The translations under genes were made by a program, and so were the position numbers. The notes below the pieces were generated by a model, which saw only the letters and a list, made by a program, of their open reading frames with translations, ran no database searches and was not told the DNA's origin. From Spartobacteria bacterium (GTDB lineage Bacteria > Verrucomicrobiota > Verrucomicrobiia > Chthoniobacterales > Chthoniobacteraceae), in NCBI GenBank assembly GCA_021324825.1, contig JAJPII010000039.1, positions 1 to 64,000 of the forward strand: a DNA stretch of 64,000 bases. The letters are read 5' to 3'. Within the stretch, counting starts at the first letter, position 1. Each line of letters opens with the position of its first letter. Of this stretch, positions 8,356 to 17,362 are shown in pieces.

Positions 8356-9498
8356 CTACAACCTCGGGGTTACCTTCGCCTGGAGGCGGGTCGTGGTGGA
8401 GTCGCCCCGGTCGCTGAGGCCGCGACTGTAGATATTCATGAGGATGCCCACCCCGAGCAGGCAGAAAACAAGGTTCGACCCGCCATAGCTGATATACGGC
8501 AGCGGGAGCCCCTTGTTCGGCAGCAGCGAGGTCGTGACGCCGATATTGACGGCGGCCTGGAGGGCGATCATGCAGACGATGCCGAGGCCCAGGAGCATGC
8601 CGAACCGGTCGCGCGAATGGATGGCGATGAGCGTGCCGCACACGATGACCAGGATGTAGCAAAAGACGATGAGCAGCGCGCAGCGTAGGCCGAGTTCCTC
8701 GCCGATCATCGGGAGGATGAAATCGGTGTGCGCGAAAGGGACGTAGAGCATCTTCTGGCGCCCGTTGCCGAGGCCCAGGCCGTCCACGCCTCCGGAGCCG
8801 AAGGCGATGAGCGCCTGCCATTGCTGCAAGCCCGCGCCCTCCTTGAATTTCTCGAGGTCCATGAACGCCATGATGCGCCCGAGCCGCTCTTTCATGTGCA
8901 CGGCGATGAAGAATATGCCCGCGACGCCTCCGAGCGCGAGCGGCGCGATATACAGCATGCTCGTGCCCGCGACGAACATGATGAGAAACGTGACGCCGAC
9001 CAGCAGGCCGGTGGTGCCGAGATCGACTTCGCGGGCGATGAGCGCCATCAAGACGCTCATCGCCAGCAGGGGGTAGAGGAAACCTTTCAAAAACTCGTGC
9101 GACTCCGGCGCATACAGCGAAAACCAGTACGCGAGGAAGATAATGGCCGCGAGTTTCGCGACTTCCGACGGCTGGAAGGTGAGGATCCGGAGGTTCAGCC
9201 AGCGGAAGGAGCCGTTCACCCGCATGCCGATGTGCGGGACGAAACAGAGGATCAGCAATACGACCGAGGCGGCGAACCAGACCCACCATGTGCGCTGCCA
9301 GAAGTGGTAATCGAGCATCGCCCCCGCCACGACGGCAAGGAAGCCGATGCCCAGCCACATCCCCTGCCGCTTGACGAAAAAGAGCGCGTCCCCATGCCGG
9401 TCAACCGCGAAGGCGCTCGTGCTGAACAGCATGACGATGCCGAGCACCAGCAGCGTGGCGACCGCGAAAAAGAGGATGATAACGCTCTTGCGATGCAT
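8356..9498 (-). CDS. ftsW: Septal peptidoglycan polymerase FtsW (SEDS family)
   Basis: Polytopic lipid II polymerase that works with FtsI; 380 residues with about ten hydrophobic segments. SEDS hallmarks include VDRHGDALFFVKRQG near the N terminus, FQPSEVAKLAAI, the VDGLGLGNGRQK loop, FAHTDFILPMIGEELG and the C-terminal LPYISYGGSNLVFCLLGVGIL. It overlaps the LysM gene by one base and abuts murG. FtsW rather than RodA is chosen because of its place in the dcw cluster. Confidence 0.95.
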   Translation of the reverse strand: MHRKSVIILFFAVATLLVLGIVMLFSTSAFAVDRHGDALFFVKRQGMWLGIGFLAVVAGAMLDYHFWQRTWWVWFAASVVLLILCFVPHIGMRVNGSFRWLNLRILTFQPSEVAKLAAIIFLAYWFSLYAPESHEFLKGFLYPLLAMSVLMALIAREVDLGTTGLLVGVTFLIMFVAGTSMLYIAPLALGGVAGIFFIAVHMKERLGRIMAFMDLEKFKEGAGLQQWQALIAFGSGGVDGLGLGNGRQKMLYVPFAHTDFILPMIGEELGLRCALLIVFCYILVIVCGTLIAIHSRDRFGMLLGLGIVCMIALQAAVNIGVTTSLLPNKGLPLPYISYGGSNLVFCLLGVGILMNIYSRGLSDRGDSTTTRLQAKVTPRL

Positions 9499-9926
9499 CA
9501 GTCCGTTTTCGGTTTCCTGGGCGGGAGCTTGAGCTTCTGGCCGATCTGCAATTTCTTGGGGTCGTCGATCTTGTTGAGTTTCAGAAGCGACTGCGAAGTG
9601 ACGTGGAACTTTCTCGCGATGGCGGCGAGGGTGTCGCCGGAAGCCACGGTGTAGACGTTGCCGTCCTCGACGGGTTTGGGCGCCGGCGTCTCCACGGCGG
9701 CGGCGGGCGCGGGCGCGACGGCGGCGGGCGCCGCCTGGTAGGTGTCCAGCGGCGGAGCGTGCTGCTGCGACTTGATGCGGCTGAAGGTGAACATGCCGCC
9801 TATCGCGACCAGATGCAGCGCCAGCACCACGAGGAAGGCGCTCGAGAGCTTCATGTTCGGCTCCTCATCGTAATCGTCGCGGGTCATCTGCCGGGTGGCG
9901 GCCTGGAATTTTTTCGGTGGTTTCAT
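9498..9926 (-). CDS. Membrane-anchored LysM protein within the dcw cluster
   Basis: A 142-residue protein: a charged cytoplasmic tail (1-25), one membrane segment (about 27-46), an Ala/Pro-rich periplasmic linker (55-85) and a single LysM domain at the C terminus (VYTVASGDTLAAIARKF to QIGQKLKLPP, about 91-136). LysM binds GlcNAc-containing glycans, so it probably contacts nascent peptidoglycan. It sits between murD and ftsW with 1-4 bp overlaps, so it is co-translated with division genes. It is not a standard dcw member in E. coli or B. subtilis. A role at the septum is inference. Confidence 0.8.
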   Translation of the reverse strand: MKPPKKFQAATRQMTRDDYDEEPNMKLSSAFLVVLALHLVAIGGMFTFSRIKSQQHAPPLDTYQAAPAAVAPAPAAAVETPAPKPVEDGNVYTVASGDTLAAIARKFHVTSQSLLKLNKIDDPKKLQIGQKLKLPPRKPKTD

Positions 9927-11251
9927 GGGTTGGATAGTGCGTGGACGAGCGCGCGAAACTGGTTCCCGCGATCCCCGTAGTTTTTGAACATATCGAAGGA
10001 CGACGTTCCCGGAGAAAAAAGCACGACGTCGCCCGGACGCGCTGTTTCCCTCGCCTTTTGCACGGCCTGCGCGAGCGAGCCGGCGATCTCGCAGCGCACT
10101 TTTTTCTTCCAGAAACCTTCGATCCGCGGCGCCATCTGCCCGATGAGGATGGCCGCCCGCGCCTTCTCCGCGACCAGCGCCGTGAGCGATTCGAATTCGA
10201 ACCCCTTGTCCTTGCCGCCCGCGATCAGCACCACGGGCCGCGTTTCGGAGAGGAGCGCCTTTTCCATCGCATCAAGGTTCGTGGCCTTCGAGTCGTTGAC
10301 GTAATCGACGCCGTCCAGGGTTCGCACCCGTTCGCACCGGTGCGGGAGCGGCGAATACGTCTTGAGCGCCGGAAGCATCGTCCCGAACGGAATCCCCTGG
10401 GCCAGGCCGACGCCCAGCGCGGCCATCAGGTTCTCGGCGTTATGCGGACCGCGCAGGTTTGTCTCTTCCATTTTAAAAATCGGCTTCCCCCGGTGGAGGA
10501 TCGTTCCGTCCTCCATCTCAAAGTCCGCGCCCTTCGCATAGGCGCTGAACGTTATCCGCCGCGCTTTCAACGGGGGGAGTTCATCCCGCAGATTCACGAC
10601 GGCGAAATCCTCCGCGGTCTGGTTTTCAAAGATGCGGAGCTTCGCGGCGCGGTATTCGCCGATGTCCGCGTAACGGTCCAGATGGTCCGGGGCGAAGTTC
10701 AGCCAGACGCTGACGCGCGGGCGGAACGCGCGGATTTGCTCGAGTTGGAACGAGCTGACCTCGACGGTCACGATGTCGAGATGCGCGCTCTCCCGCACTT
10801 TCGCGGCGAAGGCGGGGCCGATGTTTCCGCAGGCCGTCGTGCGGACGCCGCAGGCGTTGAGCATCCCCGCGACGAGTTCGGTCGTGGTGGTCTTGCCGTT
10901 GGTGCCGGTGATGGCGACAATCGGGCACTTGCAGAGTTCGTACGAAAGCTCGAGTTCGCCAATCATCTCGATCCGCTCCCGTATGAAATTCTGGACGAGC
11001 GGCGCAGCCGGGTCGATGCCCGGACTAAGCGTCGCGCGGTCGAATTGATGGACGGCGAGCCGTTCCGCCGCCGGCCCCGTCACCACGGCGATGCCGCGCC
11101 CGCGCATGGCGTCGATCTTGAGCCGGAGCCGCTCTTCCGGGCCGCTGTCGAGTATCGTCACGTTCGCGCCCTCCTCCGCGAGAAGAAGCGCCGCCGCTTC
11201 GCCGCTTTCGCCCAGACCGAGCACCGCGATGTTCTTGTTGGCGTAACGCAC
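9923..11251 (-). CDS. murD: UDP-MurNAc-L-Ala--D-Glu ligase MurD
   Basis: Cytoplasmic Mur ligase adding D-Glu; 442 residues. Visible are VLGLGESGEAAALLL at the N terminus, the P-loop AITGTNGKTTTTE, EVSSFQLE, LNFAPDHLDRY, the NDSKATN block and LSPGTSSFDMFKNYGDRGNQF near the C terminus, all diagnostic of MurD. Three bases separate it from mraY, and it overlaps the LysM gene by 4 bp. Confidence 0.97.
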   Translation of the reverse strand: MRYANKNIAVLGLGESGEAAALLLAEEGANVTILDSGPEERLRLKIDAMRGRGIAVVTGPAAERLAVHQFDRATLSPGIDPAAPLVQNFIRERIEMIGELELSYELCKCPIVAITGTNGKTTTTELVAGMLNACGVRTTACGNIGPAFAAKVRESAHLDIVTVEVSSFQLEQIRAFRPRVSVWLNFAPDHLDRYADIGEYRAAKLRIFENQTAEDFAVVNLRDELPPLKARRITFSAYAKGADFEMEDGTILHRGKPIFKMEETNLRGPHNAENLMAALGVGLAQGIPFGTMLPALKTYSPLPHRCERVRTLDGVDYVNDSKATNLDAMEKALLSETRPVVLIAGGKDKGFEFESLTALVAEKARAAILIGQMAPRIEGFWKKKVRCEIAGSLAQAVQKARETARPGDVVLFSPGTSSFDMFKNYGDRGNQFRALVHALSNP

Positions 11252-11254
11252 ATT

Positions 11255-12373
11255 CTATCTCAGTTTCAGAGTGGCCAGGCCGAGGAAGGCGAACATGATG
11301 GAGAGAATCCAGAACCGGACGATGACGGTGTTCTCTTTCCACCCCTTCAACTCGAAGTGGTGATGGATGGGCGACATGGCGAAGATGCGTTTTCCCGTCA
11401 GCTTGAAGCTCGCCACCTGGAGGATGACCGAGAGCGCCTCCATGACGAAGACGCCGCCCACCACGAGCAGCAGCAACTCCTGCTTGCAACAGATCGCCAC
11501 CACGCCCATGACGCCGCCGATGGCGAGCGACCCCGTGTCTCCCATGAAGACCTTGGCGGGGTGGCAGTTGAACCAGAGGAACCCGAGCCCCGCGCCCGCG
11601 AGCGCCATGCAGAGGACGGCGAGTTCTCCCGCGAACGGGTAGTAAGGAATCTGGAGATAGTTGGCGATCTTCACATTCCCAGCCACGTAAGTGAGCACCG
11701 CGTACGCGAAGGCCGCGGTGACGGTGCAGCCCGACGCCAGGCCGTCAAGGCCGTCGGTCAGGTTCACGCCGTTGGAAGACCCGACGATGATCCCCGAAAA
11801 GAAAAACAGGGTCAGCCATCCCATGTTCGCGATGAGCGGTTCCTTGAAAAACGGAACGTACAGCGTGCGCGCCTGGACGGAACGGGCCGGATTGAACAGG
11901 AAGTAGCCGGTGACCGCCGCCGCGAGAGCGAACTGGGCGACAAGCTTGACCCGCCCGCTGATGCCGTCGGATTTCTTCTTGGTGACTTTCAGGTAATCGT
12001 CGGCGAACCCGAGCAGCCCCAGGTAGACGATGGCGAAGACCGCGAGCCAGACCGCGCCGTTATCGGGCCGCGCCCAAAGGAGAGTCGATACGACGACGGA
12101 ACCGAGCAGCAGGACGCCGCCCATGGTGGGAGTGCCGCGCTTGCCCTGGTGCAGGGCGTGAAGCTGGCGGACTTCCTCCTGGGAGCGGATCGGCTGGCCG
12201 ACCTTCAGCGAGATGAGCTTGCGGATGACGAACTGCCCGAAGATGAGGCACAGCAGAAAGGAGGTCATCGCCGCCGCGATGGCCCGGAAGGTGATGTATT
12301 GAAAGACATTCAGCGCCCGGAACGCGGCGATCGCCTTGTGCGACTCCGCGAGGTAGGAGAGATAGTACATCAT
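11255..12373 (-). CDS. mraY: Phospho-MurNAc-pentapeptide transferase MraY (lipid I synthase)
   Basis: Integral membrane enzyme joining phospho-MurNAc-pentapeptide to undecaprenyl phosphate; 372 residues with about ten membrane segments. Family motifs are KRGTPTMGG, FADDYLKV, SNGVNLTDGLDGLA, KVFMGDTGSLAIGG and SPIHHHFELKGW. The ATG at 12373 overlaps the murF stop (ATGATGA; a second ATG follows at 12370), which excludes the Arg-rich open frame upstream. Confidence 0.97.
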   Translation of the reverse strand: MMYYLSYLAESHKAIAAFRALNVFQYITFRAIAAAMTSFLLCLIFGQFVIRKLISLKVGQPIRSQEEVRQLHALHQGKRGTPTMGGVLLLGSVVVSTLLWARPDNGAVWLAVFAIVYLGLLGFADDYLKVTKKKSDGISGRVKLVAQFALAAAVTGYFLFNPARSVQARTLYVPFFKEPLIANMGWLTLFFFSGIIVGSSNGVNLTDGLDGLASGCTVTAAFAYAVLTYVAGNVKIANYLQIPYYPFAGELAVLCMALAGAGLGFLWFNCHPAKVFMGDTGSLAIGGVMGVVAICCKQELLLLVVGGVFVMEALSVILQVASFKLTGKRIFAMSPIHHHFELKGWKENTVIVRFWILSIMFAFLGLATLKLR

Positions 12374-13716
12374 GGCCTCGCCATCGCCTCCACGATCCGC
12401 TCCATCCTCAACGAACGGCTTCCCTTCACCAGGACGGTGTCGCCTTCCTTCGCGACGCCCCGCAGCATTTGCGCCGCTTCCTCGACCGACTCCGTGTGCG
12501 CAGTTTGCGCGACGCCGCGCTCGCGCGCGCTGTCGCTTATGAACCACGCGCCTTCGCCGACCGCGATGACGCACTCCACGCCCGCCGCCGCGGCCTTCTC
12601 TCCGACGAGCCGGTGGCCGCTTTCAAACATCGCGCCGAGTTCGTTCATCCTGCCGAGCACGGCGATCCGCCGCCCGGCGGAAGGAAACGTCTCGAGCGCC
12701 GCGGCGACGGAGTCGGGGTTGGCGTTATAGGTGTCGTCGATAAAGCGTATTCCGCGGATCATTTTTTGTTCGAGTCTTCCTTTGGTGAGCCTCGCTTTTT
12801 TAAGGCCCGCCGCCGCCTCGTCAAGACTGACTCCAAAAAAACGGCCCGCCGCCGCCGCGAGAAGCGCGTTTTCCACCATGTGCGCGCCCGGCGCGTTCAC
12901 GACGGTTTCCGCGGCGCCCGTCCCGTTTTCGAGCAGGAATCGCGTCCCTTCCGGCGAAGGGCGGAGATCGCGCGCGTGAAGATCGGTTCCCGCGAAAACC
13001 GTTTTCGCGGGCGTGCGCCGCGCGAGCGCCGGGGAGAAGGAATCCTTCGCGCTGAGGATGAGAAGCCCCTCCGCGGGAAGACCCTCCGCCAGTTTCCCCT
13101 TCTCCTCCGCGATGGCTTCCCTGCTCCCCATGAACTCGATGTGCGCGACGCCGATATTCGTGATGATCCCCGCGAGCGGCGCGGCGAGCTTCACCAGCGG
13201 CTCGATCTCGCCGGGATGGTTCATCCCCATCTCGAAGACGCCGATCTCGTGGGTGGAATCCGCGCGCAGCAGCATGAGCGGCAGGCCGATGTGGTTGTTC
13301 AAATTCCCCTCCGTCTTAATTACACGGAACCGTTCCGCCAGCACCGCGGCCGCGAAGTCCTTCGTGCTGGTCTTGCCGTTGCTGCCGGTGATCGCCAGCA
13401 CCCTCATGCCGAGCGTGCGCCGGTAACTTCCCGCCAGGGCCTGCAAGGCGGCGAGCGTATCCTTCACCAGGATGACGGGGAAATCCGGCGGAACATCCGG
13501 CGCTTCGTCCGCCACGACGCCAACGGCGCCGCGCTTTTGCGATTCCGCGGCGAACGCGTTCCCGTCGAACCGCTCTCCGCGCAAGGCGAGGAAGAGATCG
13601 CCCGGCGCGAGCGCGCGCGAGTCGGTGCAGAGGCGGGTGACGAGGAGCCCGCCCGAGCCCTGGAGCAGCTCCCCGCCCGCCCATTCCGCGATGGTTGAAA
13701 GGGAGGTTGGGTTCAC
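12370..13716 (-). CDS. murF: UDP-MurNAc-tripeptide--D-Ala-D-Ala ligase MurF
   Basis: Adds the D-Ala-D-Ala dipeptide to the UDP-MurNAc-tripeptide; 448 residues. Visible are DSRALAPGDLFLAL and ERFDGNAF (N domain), AITGSNGKTSTKDF (P-loop), EMGMNHPGEIE, NIGVAHIEFMGSRE and the DTYNANPDS motif typical of MurF. It overlaps murE and mraY by 4 bp each. Confidence 0.97.
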   Translation of the reverse strand: MNPTSLSTIAEWAGGELLQGSGGLLVTRLCTDSRALAPGDLFLALRGERFDGNAFAAESQKRGAVGVVADEAPDVPPDFPVILVKDTLAALQALAGSYRRTLGMRVLAITGSNGKTSTKDFAAAVLAERFRVIKTEGNLNNHIGLPLMLLRADSTHEIGVFEMGMNHPGEIEPLVKLAAPLAGIITNIGVAHIEFMGSREAIAEEKGKLAEGLPAEGLLILSAKDSFSPALARRTPAKTVFAGTDLHARDLRPSPEGTRFLLENGTGAAETVVNAPGAHMVENALLAAAAGRFFGVSLDEAAAGLKKARLTKGRLEQKMIRGIRFIDDTYNANPDSVAAALETFPSAGRRIAVLGRMNELGAMFESGHRLVGEKAAAAGVECVIAVGEGAWFISDSARERGVAQTAHTESVEEAAQMLRGVAKEGDTVLVKGSRSLRMERIVEAMARP

Positions 13717-15182
13717 CCTTTCATCTCCACGGGTTTCGCTTCCAGGGCTTCCCTCGCCACGCTCACGTCGTCGAACGGGACGATGTGGTCCGCGAATTCC
13801 TGGTACGCCTCGTGCCCCTTCCCGGCGATGAGGATGATATCCCTCGGCTTCGCCATCGAGATGGCGTGGAAGATCGCCGCCCTCCTGTCCACGACGACTT
13901 CATGGTTCCGCTTCGTCAACCCGCGTTCGATGTCCGAGATGATCGCCTCCGGCGCCTCGCCGCGCGGGTTGTCGGAAGTGACGATGGCCCAGTCCGCCAG
14001 TTCATCCACCGCCGCTCCCATGAGCGGGCGCTTGGCGCGGTCGCGGTTTCCCCCGCAGCCGAAGACGACGATGAGCCGGTTCGGCGAAAGATCGCGCAGC
14101 GTCCGCATGACGTTGACCAGGGCGTCGCCCGTGTGGGCGTAGTCGACGAAGACCTTGAACTGCCGCTTGCCCGGCACGGGTTCGAGCCTGCCGGGGACGG
14201 GCGGCGCGCCGGCCAGGCTCAACACGGCGGTGCGCACGTCGATGCCGAGCGCGGAGGCGGCCGCGACCGCGCCGAGCGAGTTGTACATGTTGAAGCGCCC
14301 GATGAGCGGCAGGCGCACCAGGTAGCTTTTCTCGTGCGTATCGAGCTGATAGGACGCGCCGCTGAAGTCCATCCGCAGGTTGCTCGCGCGGAAGTCCGCC
14401 TTCTGGTGGACGCCGAACGTCAGCACCGGCCCCGGAAGCATGGCGGCGAGCTTCGCCCCGTAACGGTCGTCGATATTGATGATCGCTCTCCCGCGCTTCT
14501 TCCCGCCCAGGCCGGTGAAGAGCCGGGTCTTCGCCTCGAAATAGCTTTCCATCGATTTGTGGTAGTCGAGATGATCCTGCGTGAGGTTCGTGAAGATGGC
14601 GGCGTCGAAGTCGATATGCCGCACGCGCTCCTGCATGAGGGCGTGCGAGGAGACTTCCATGACCACCGCCTTGCAGCCCGCCGAACGGATCTGGTGGAGG
14701 AGTTCCTGGAGATCGAGCGACTCCGGCGTGGTGCGCGGCGCGGGGAGACGGCGCTCGCCGACCTCGTAGCGGACGGTGCCGAGCAAGCCGCACCGCAGCA
14801 GGGCGCTCTCGCAGATGTGTTTCAACAGGAAGGCCGTGGTGGTCTTGCCGTTGGTGCCGGTGATGCCGACGACCTTGAGGTGATCCGCGGGGCGCTTGTA
14901 GAACGCGGCGGCAAGGTCGGCCAGCGCGGCGCGGGCGTTTTCCACCACGATGCGGGTCGCGCGGCCCCCGGGCGAAAAACTCTCGCCGGCCACCGCCGCG
15001 GCGCCCTGGTCGATGGCGCCGGCGGCGAAGCTCTCCCCGTCCGCCTTTTCGCCGCGCAAGGCGACGAAGAGGAAATCCTTCTTAACCCGGCGCGAATCGT
15101 AGGCGATGCCCGCGATCTCGCGTTCGAGCGATCCCTCGACGCGCACGGGCTTTATGCTGGAGAGAAGGGTCTTTAGAAGCAT
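13713..15182 (-). CDS. murE: UDP-MurNAc-L-Ala-D-Glu--meso-DAP ligase MurE
   Basis: Adds the third residue of the stem peptide; 489 residues. Visible are DSRRVKKDFLFVALRGEKADG, VGITGTNGKTTTAFLL, TTPESLDLQELL, EVSSHALMQERV, TNLTQDHLDYH and DYAHTGDALVNVM. The substrate-selecting motif is DNPR (about 404-407), the form seen in meso-diaminopimelate-adding enzymes rather than the L-Lys type. This agrees with the dapL gene at 47210. It begins three bases after the ftsI end. Confidence 0.97.
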   Translation of the reverse strand: MLLKTLLSSIKPVRVEGSLEREIAGIAYDSRRVKKDFLFVALRGEKADGESFAAGAIDQGAAAVAGESFSPGGRATRIVVENARAALADLAAAFYKRPADHLKVVGITGTNGKTTTAFLLKHICESALLRCGLLGTVRYEVGERRLPAPRTTPESLDLQELLHQIRSAGCKAVVMEVSSHALMQERVRHIDFDAAIFTNLTQDHLDYHKSMESYFEAKTRLFTGLGGKKRGRAIINIDDRYGAKLAAMLPGPVLTFGVHQKADFRASNLRMDFSGASYQLDTHEKSYLVRLPLIGRFNMYNSLGAVAAASALGIDVRTAVLSLAGAPPVPGRLEPVPGKRQFKVFVDYAHTGDALVNVMRTLRDLSPNRLIVVFGCGGNRDRAKRPLMGAAVDELADWAIVTSDNPRGEAPEAIISDIERGLTKRNHEVVVDRRAAIFHAISMAKPRDIILIAGKGHEAYQEFADHIVPFDDVSVAREALEAKPVEMKG

Positions 15183-15185
15183 GGT

Positions 15186-17003
15186 TCACTTCGTCCTGGT
15201 CTGGGTCAACGCCACTTGCATGGGATCGAACTGCGGCGCGAGGTTCATGTGGCAGGCGGTCTTGGCGGCGATGCGCGCGAAGATGGGCGCCGCGACCGCG
15301 CCGCCGTAGTTGTCCTCCGGGTTCTTCACTTCCGGGCAATCGAGCATGACGAGGCAGACGAATTGCGGGTCGTCGGCGGGGAGCATGCCGATGAACGAAA
15401 GGAGGTATTTGTTATGGAGATACTTCTTGTTCTCGCCGACCCGCTGCGCCGTTCCCGTCTTGCCCGCGCCGATATACCCCGGCACCACCGCTTCCACCGC
15501 GGTGCCGCCTTTTTTTTCCACGCCCTTGAGCGCTTCGCGCACTTGCCTGGCGGCGGCTTCGGAAAGGACGCGCCGGATTTCCACCGGCGGGTAGCTCTTC
15601 ACGACCGCGCCCTGGTCGTCGACGATCTCGCGGACGATCTGCGGCATCATGAGATGGCCGCCGTTGGCGATGACCGACATGGCGGTTATCATCTGCAAGG
15701 GGGTCACATCGACTTCCTGACCCATCGTCATCCGCGTTATCGTGAGCTTGTTCCAGGTGTACGGCGGGTGGATGGCGCCGGGCACTTCGGAGGGGAGGGC
15801 GACATCGGTGCGCTCGCCGAAACCGAACTTGCGCGCGTAGCTGTAAAGCATCTGGTCGCCCAGCCTCAGCCCTATCCGCGCCGCGCCGATGTTGCTGGAC
15901 TTGGCCAGGACGCCCTCGACGGTCAACTCGCCCATCGGCTTGTGGTCGTGCAGGATTTTTCCCGCGTATTTGAACTGGCCGTTGCCGCAATCGATGGTCG
16001 TCTGCGGAGTGAAGAGCCGCTCGTTGAACGCCGCGCCCACCGGCACGATCTTGAAGACCGAGCCCGGCTCGACCATCGCCTCGACCGCGAGGTTATGCCG
16101 ATCCCGCTCGCGGCTGTTGGCGACGGCGTTGGGATCGTAAGCGGGGCGGTTGGCCATCGCGAGTATCTCGCCCGTCTTCGGACGCATGATGATGCTGACA
16201 GCCATAACCGGCCTGTATTGGCGGCAGGCCGCCTCCAGTTCTTTCTCGACGATGTTTTGCAGCGCCATGTCGATGGTCAGCCGCACGTCGCAACCGGGGC
16301 GCGCGGGCTGCCCCTGCGAGCCGTACGCGACCAGCTCCTTGCCCGTGCGGTCGTGCTCGAAGTAACGGAACCCGTCGTTGCCGCGAAGCTGGGCGTCGAA
16401 GGTCTTCTCGATCCCCGCGACGCCCGCGTGGTCATGATTCAATATCCCGAGGACGTGGCAAAGCATGGAGCCGTTCGGGTAGTTGCGGGTGAAGTCCTGC
16501 TTGAAGAAAACGCCGCGCAGGGAGCGCTTCTTCATTTCAGCGAGCAAAGAGGCCGCCGTGTCCTCGGAGACAAAGGCGCGTTTGTTCAACGCGTGGTCGC
16601 ACACCCCCGCGGGGTACCTCGGCGCGACGCCCGGGAGCTTCGCCTGCCGGGATTGTTTCGCGGCGTCCTGAAGGCCGGCCAATTCCTGCTCCAGTTCCTC
16701 GCGGTCCATCTGGAGCGGCTTGGCGAAAAGATCGGCCAGGCCCGCGGGGTCGTTCAGGATCGAGCCGTCGGCGAATGCCAGCCGCACCGGCACATCCTGG
16801 GCGAGAATCTCCTGGTTTACGTCCTGGATAACGCCGCGCCGGGCGTAAAGCATTTCCTTGGTGGAATGCTTCTCGGCGGCCAGCGCGGCGTATTGGTCAT
16901 GCTTGACGACCTGCAGGAAGATCAGCCTCCCCGAGAAGATGCTGAAGATAAACACCAGTCCAAAGCAGGCGATGGTCGCGCGTACTTTGGGCGTCCATTT
17001 CAT
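15186..17003 (-). CDS. ftsI: Septal transpeptidase FtsI / PBP3-type class B penicillin-binding protein
   Basis: 605 residues. One N-terminal membrane segment (about 10-30), a pedestal domain with RRGVIQDVNQEILA, then the transpeptidase domain with the three active-site motifs: SxxK in EPGSVFKIV, SxN in KSSNIGAARI and KTGT in GAGKTGTAQRV. It cross-links septal peptidoglycan as partner of FtsW. The ATG at 17003 is fixed by its ATGA overlap with the ftsL stop; the longer upstream frame runs inside ftsL and rsmH and is a shadow. Confidence 0.96.
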   Translation of the reverse strand: MKWTPKVRATIACFGLVFIFSIFSGRLIFLQVVKHDQYAALAAEKHSTKEMLYARRGVIQDVNQEILAQDVPVRLAFADGSILNDPAGLADLFAKPLQMDREELEQELAGLQDAAKQSRQAKLPGVAPRYPAGVCDHALNKRAFVSEDTAASLLAEMKKRSLRGVFFKQDFTRNYPNGSMLCHVLGILNHDHAGVAGIEKTFDAQLRGNDGFRYFEHDRTGKELVAYGSQGQPARPGCDVRLTIDMALQNIVEKELEAACRQYRPVMAVSIIMRPKTGEILAMANRPAYDPNAVANSRERDRHNLAVEAMVEPGSVFKIVPVGAAFNERLFTPQTTIDCGNGQFKYAGKILHDHKPMGELTVEGVLAKSSNIGAARIGLRLGDQMLYSYARKFGFGERTDVALPSEVPGAIHPPYTWNKLTITRMTMGQEVDVTPLQMITAMSVIANGGHLMMPQIVREIVDDQGAVVKSYPPVEIRRVLSEAAARQVREALKGVEKKGGTAVEAVVPGYIGAGKTGTAQRVGENKKYLHNKYLLSFIGMLPADDPQFVCLVMLDCPEVKNPEDNYGGAVAAPIFARIAAKTACHMNLAPQFDPMQVALTQTRTK

Positions 17004-17356
17004 TTTTCGGAGCCTTCGTTGGAGACGGCCCGGATCTCCGAGCGCGCATCCGTGCGAATGCGGACGATCCGCTCCTCGGCGATCGGGATCATCTTGATGA
17101 AGTCCTGGTCCAGGCGGCGCTGGAGAACTTTCTGGGAAGAAAGCGTCGAGATTTTCGTACGCAAAAGATCGTTCTCGACCGTGAGTTCGGACAGCTCCTT
17201 TTCCAACGTCTTGATCTGGCCGCCGGTGGTGTGAAGCTGGTTCTTCAAATAGACGTAGCTCAGCCCCACGACTCCCAGAAAAAAGGCGGCGACGACCCAT
17301 TTCGTCAACGATCCGACCTCGATGAGATTTGCGTTTTTTCGGCGATTGCGCGGCAT
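17000..17356 (-). CDS. ftsL: FtsL-like divisome protein
   Basis: A 118-residue bitopic protein: basic N terminus, one membrane segment (about 18-38) and a periplasmic heptad-patterned coiled coil (QIKTLEKELSELTVENDLL). This topology, with its position between rsmH and ftsI, marks it as FtsL, which partners FtsB and FtsQ and activates FtsWI. Sequence identity in this family is too low for motif proof; the call rests on synteny and topology. Confidence 0.8.
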   Translation of the reverse strand: MPRNRRKNANLIEVGSLTKWVVAAFFLGVVGLSYVYLKNQLHTTGGQIKTLEKELSELTVENDLLRTKISTLSSQKVLQRRLDQDFIKMIPIAEERIVRIRTDARSEIRAVSNEGSEK

Positions 17357-17362
17357 GATGGG

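Noticed and set aside
9941-12730. 929-codon plus-strand open frame across murD and mraY
   Set aside because: Antisense shadow with His/Asp/Arg-rich composition; murD, mraY and murF on the other strand have every family motif.
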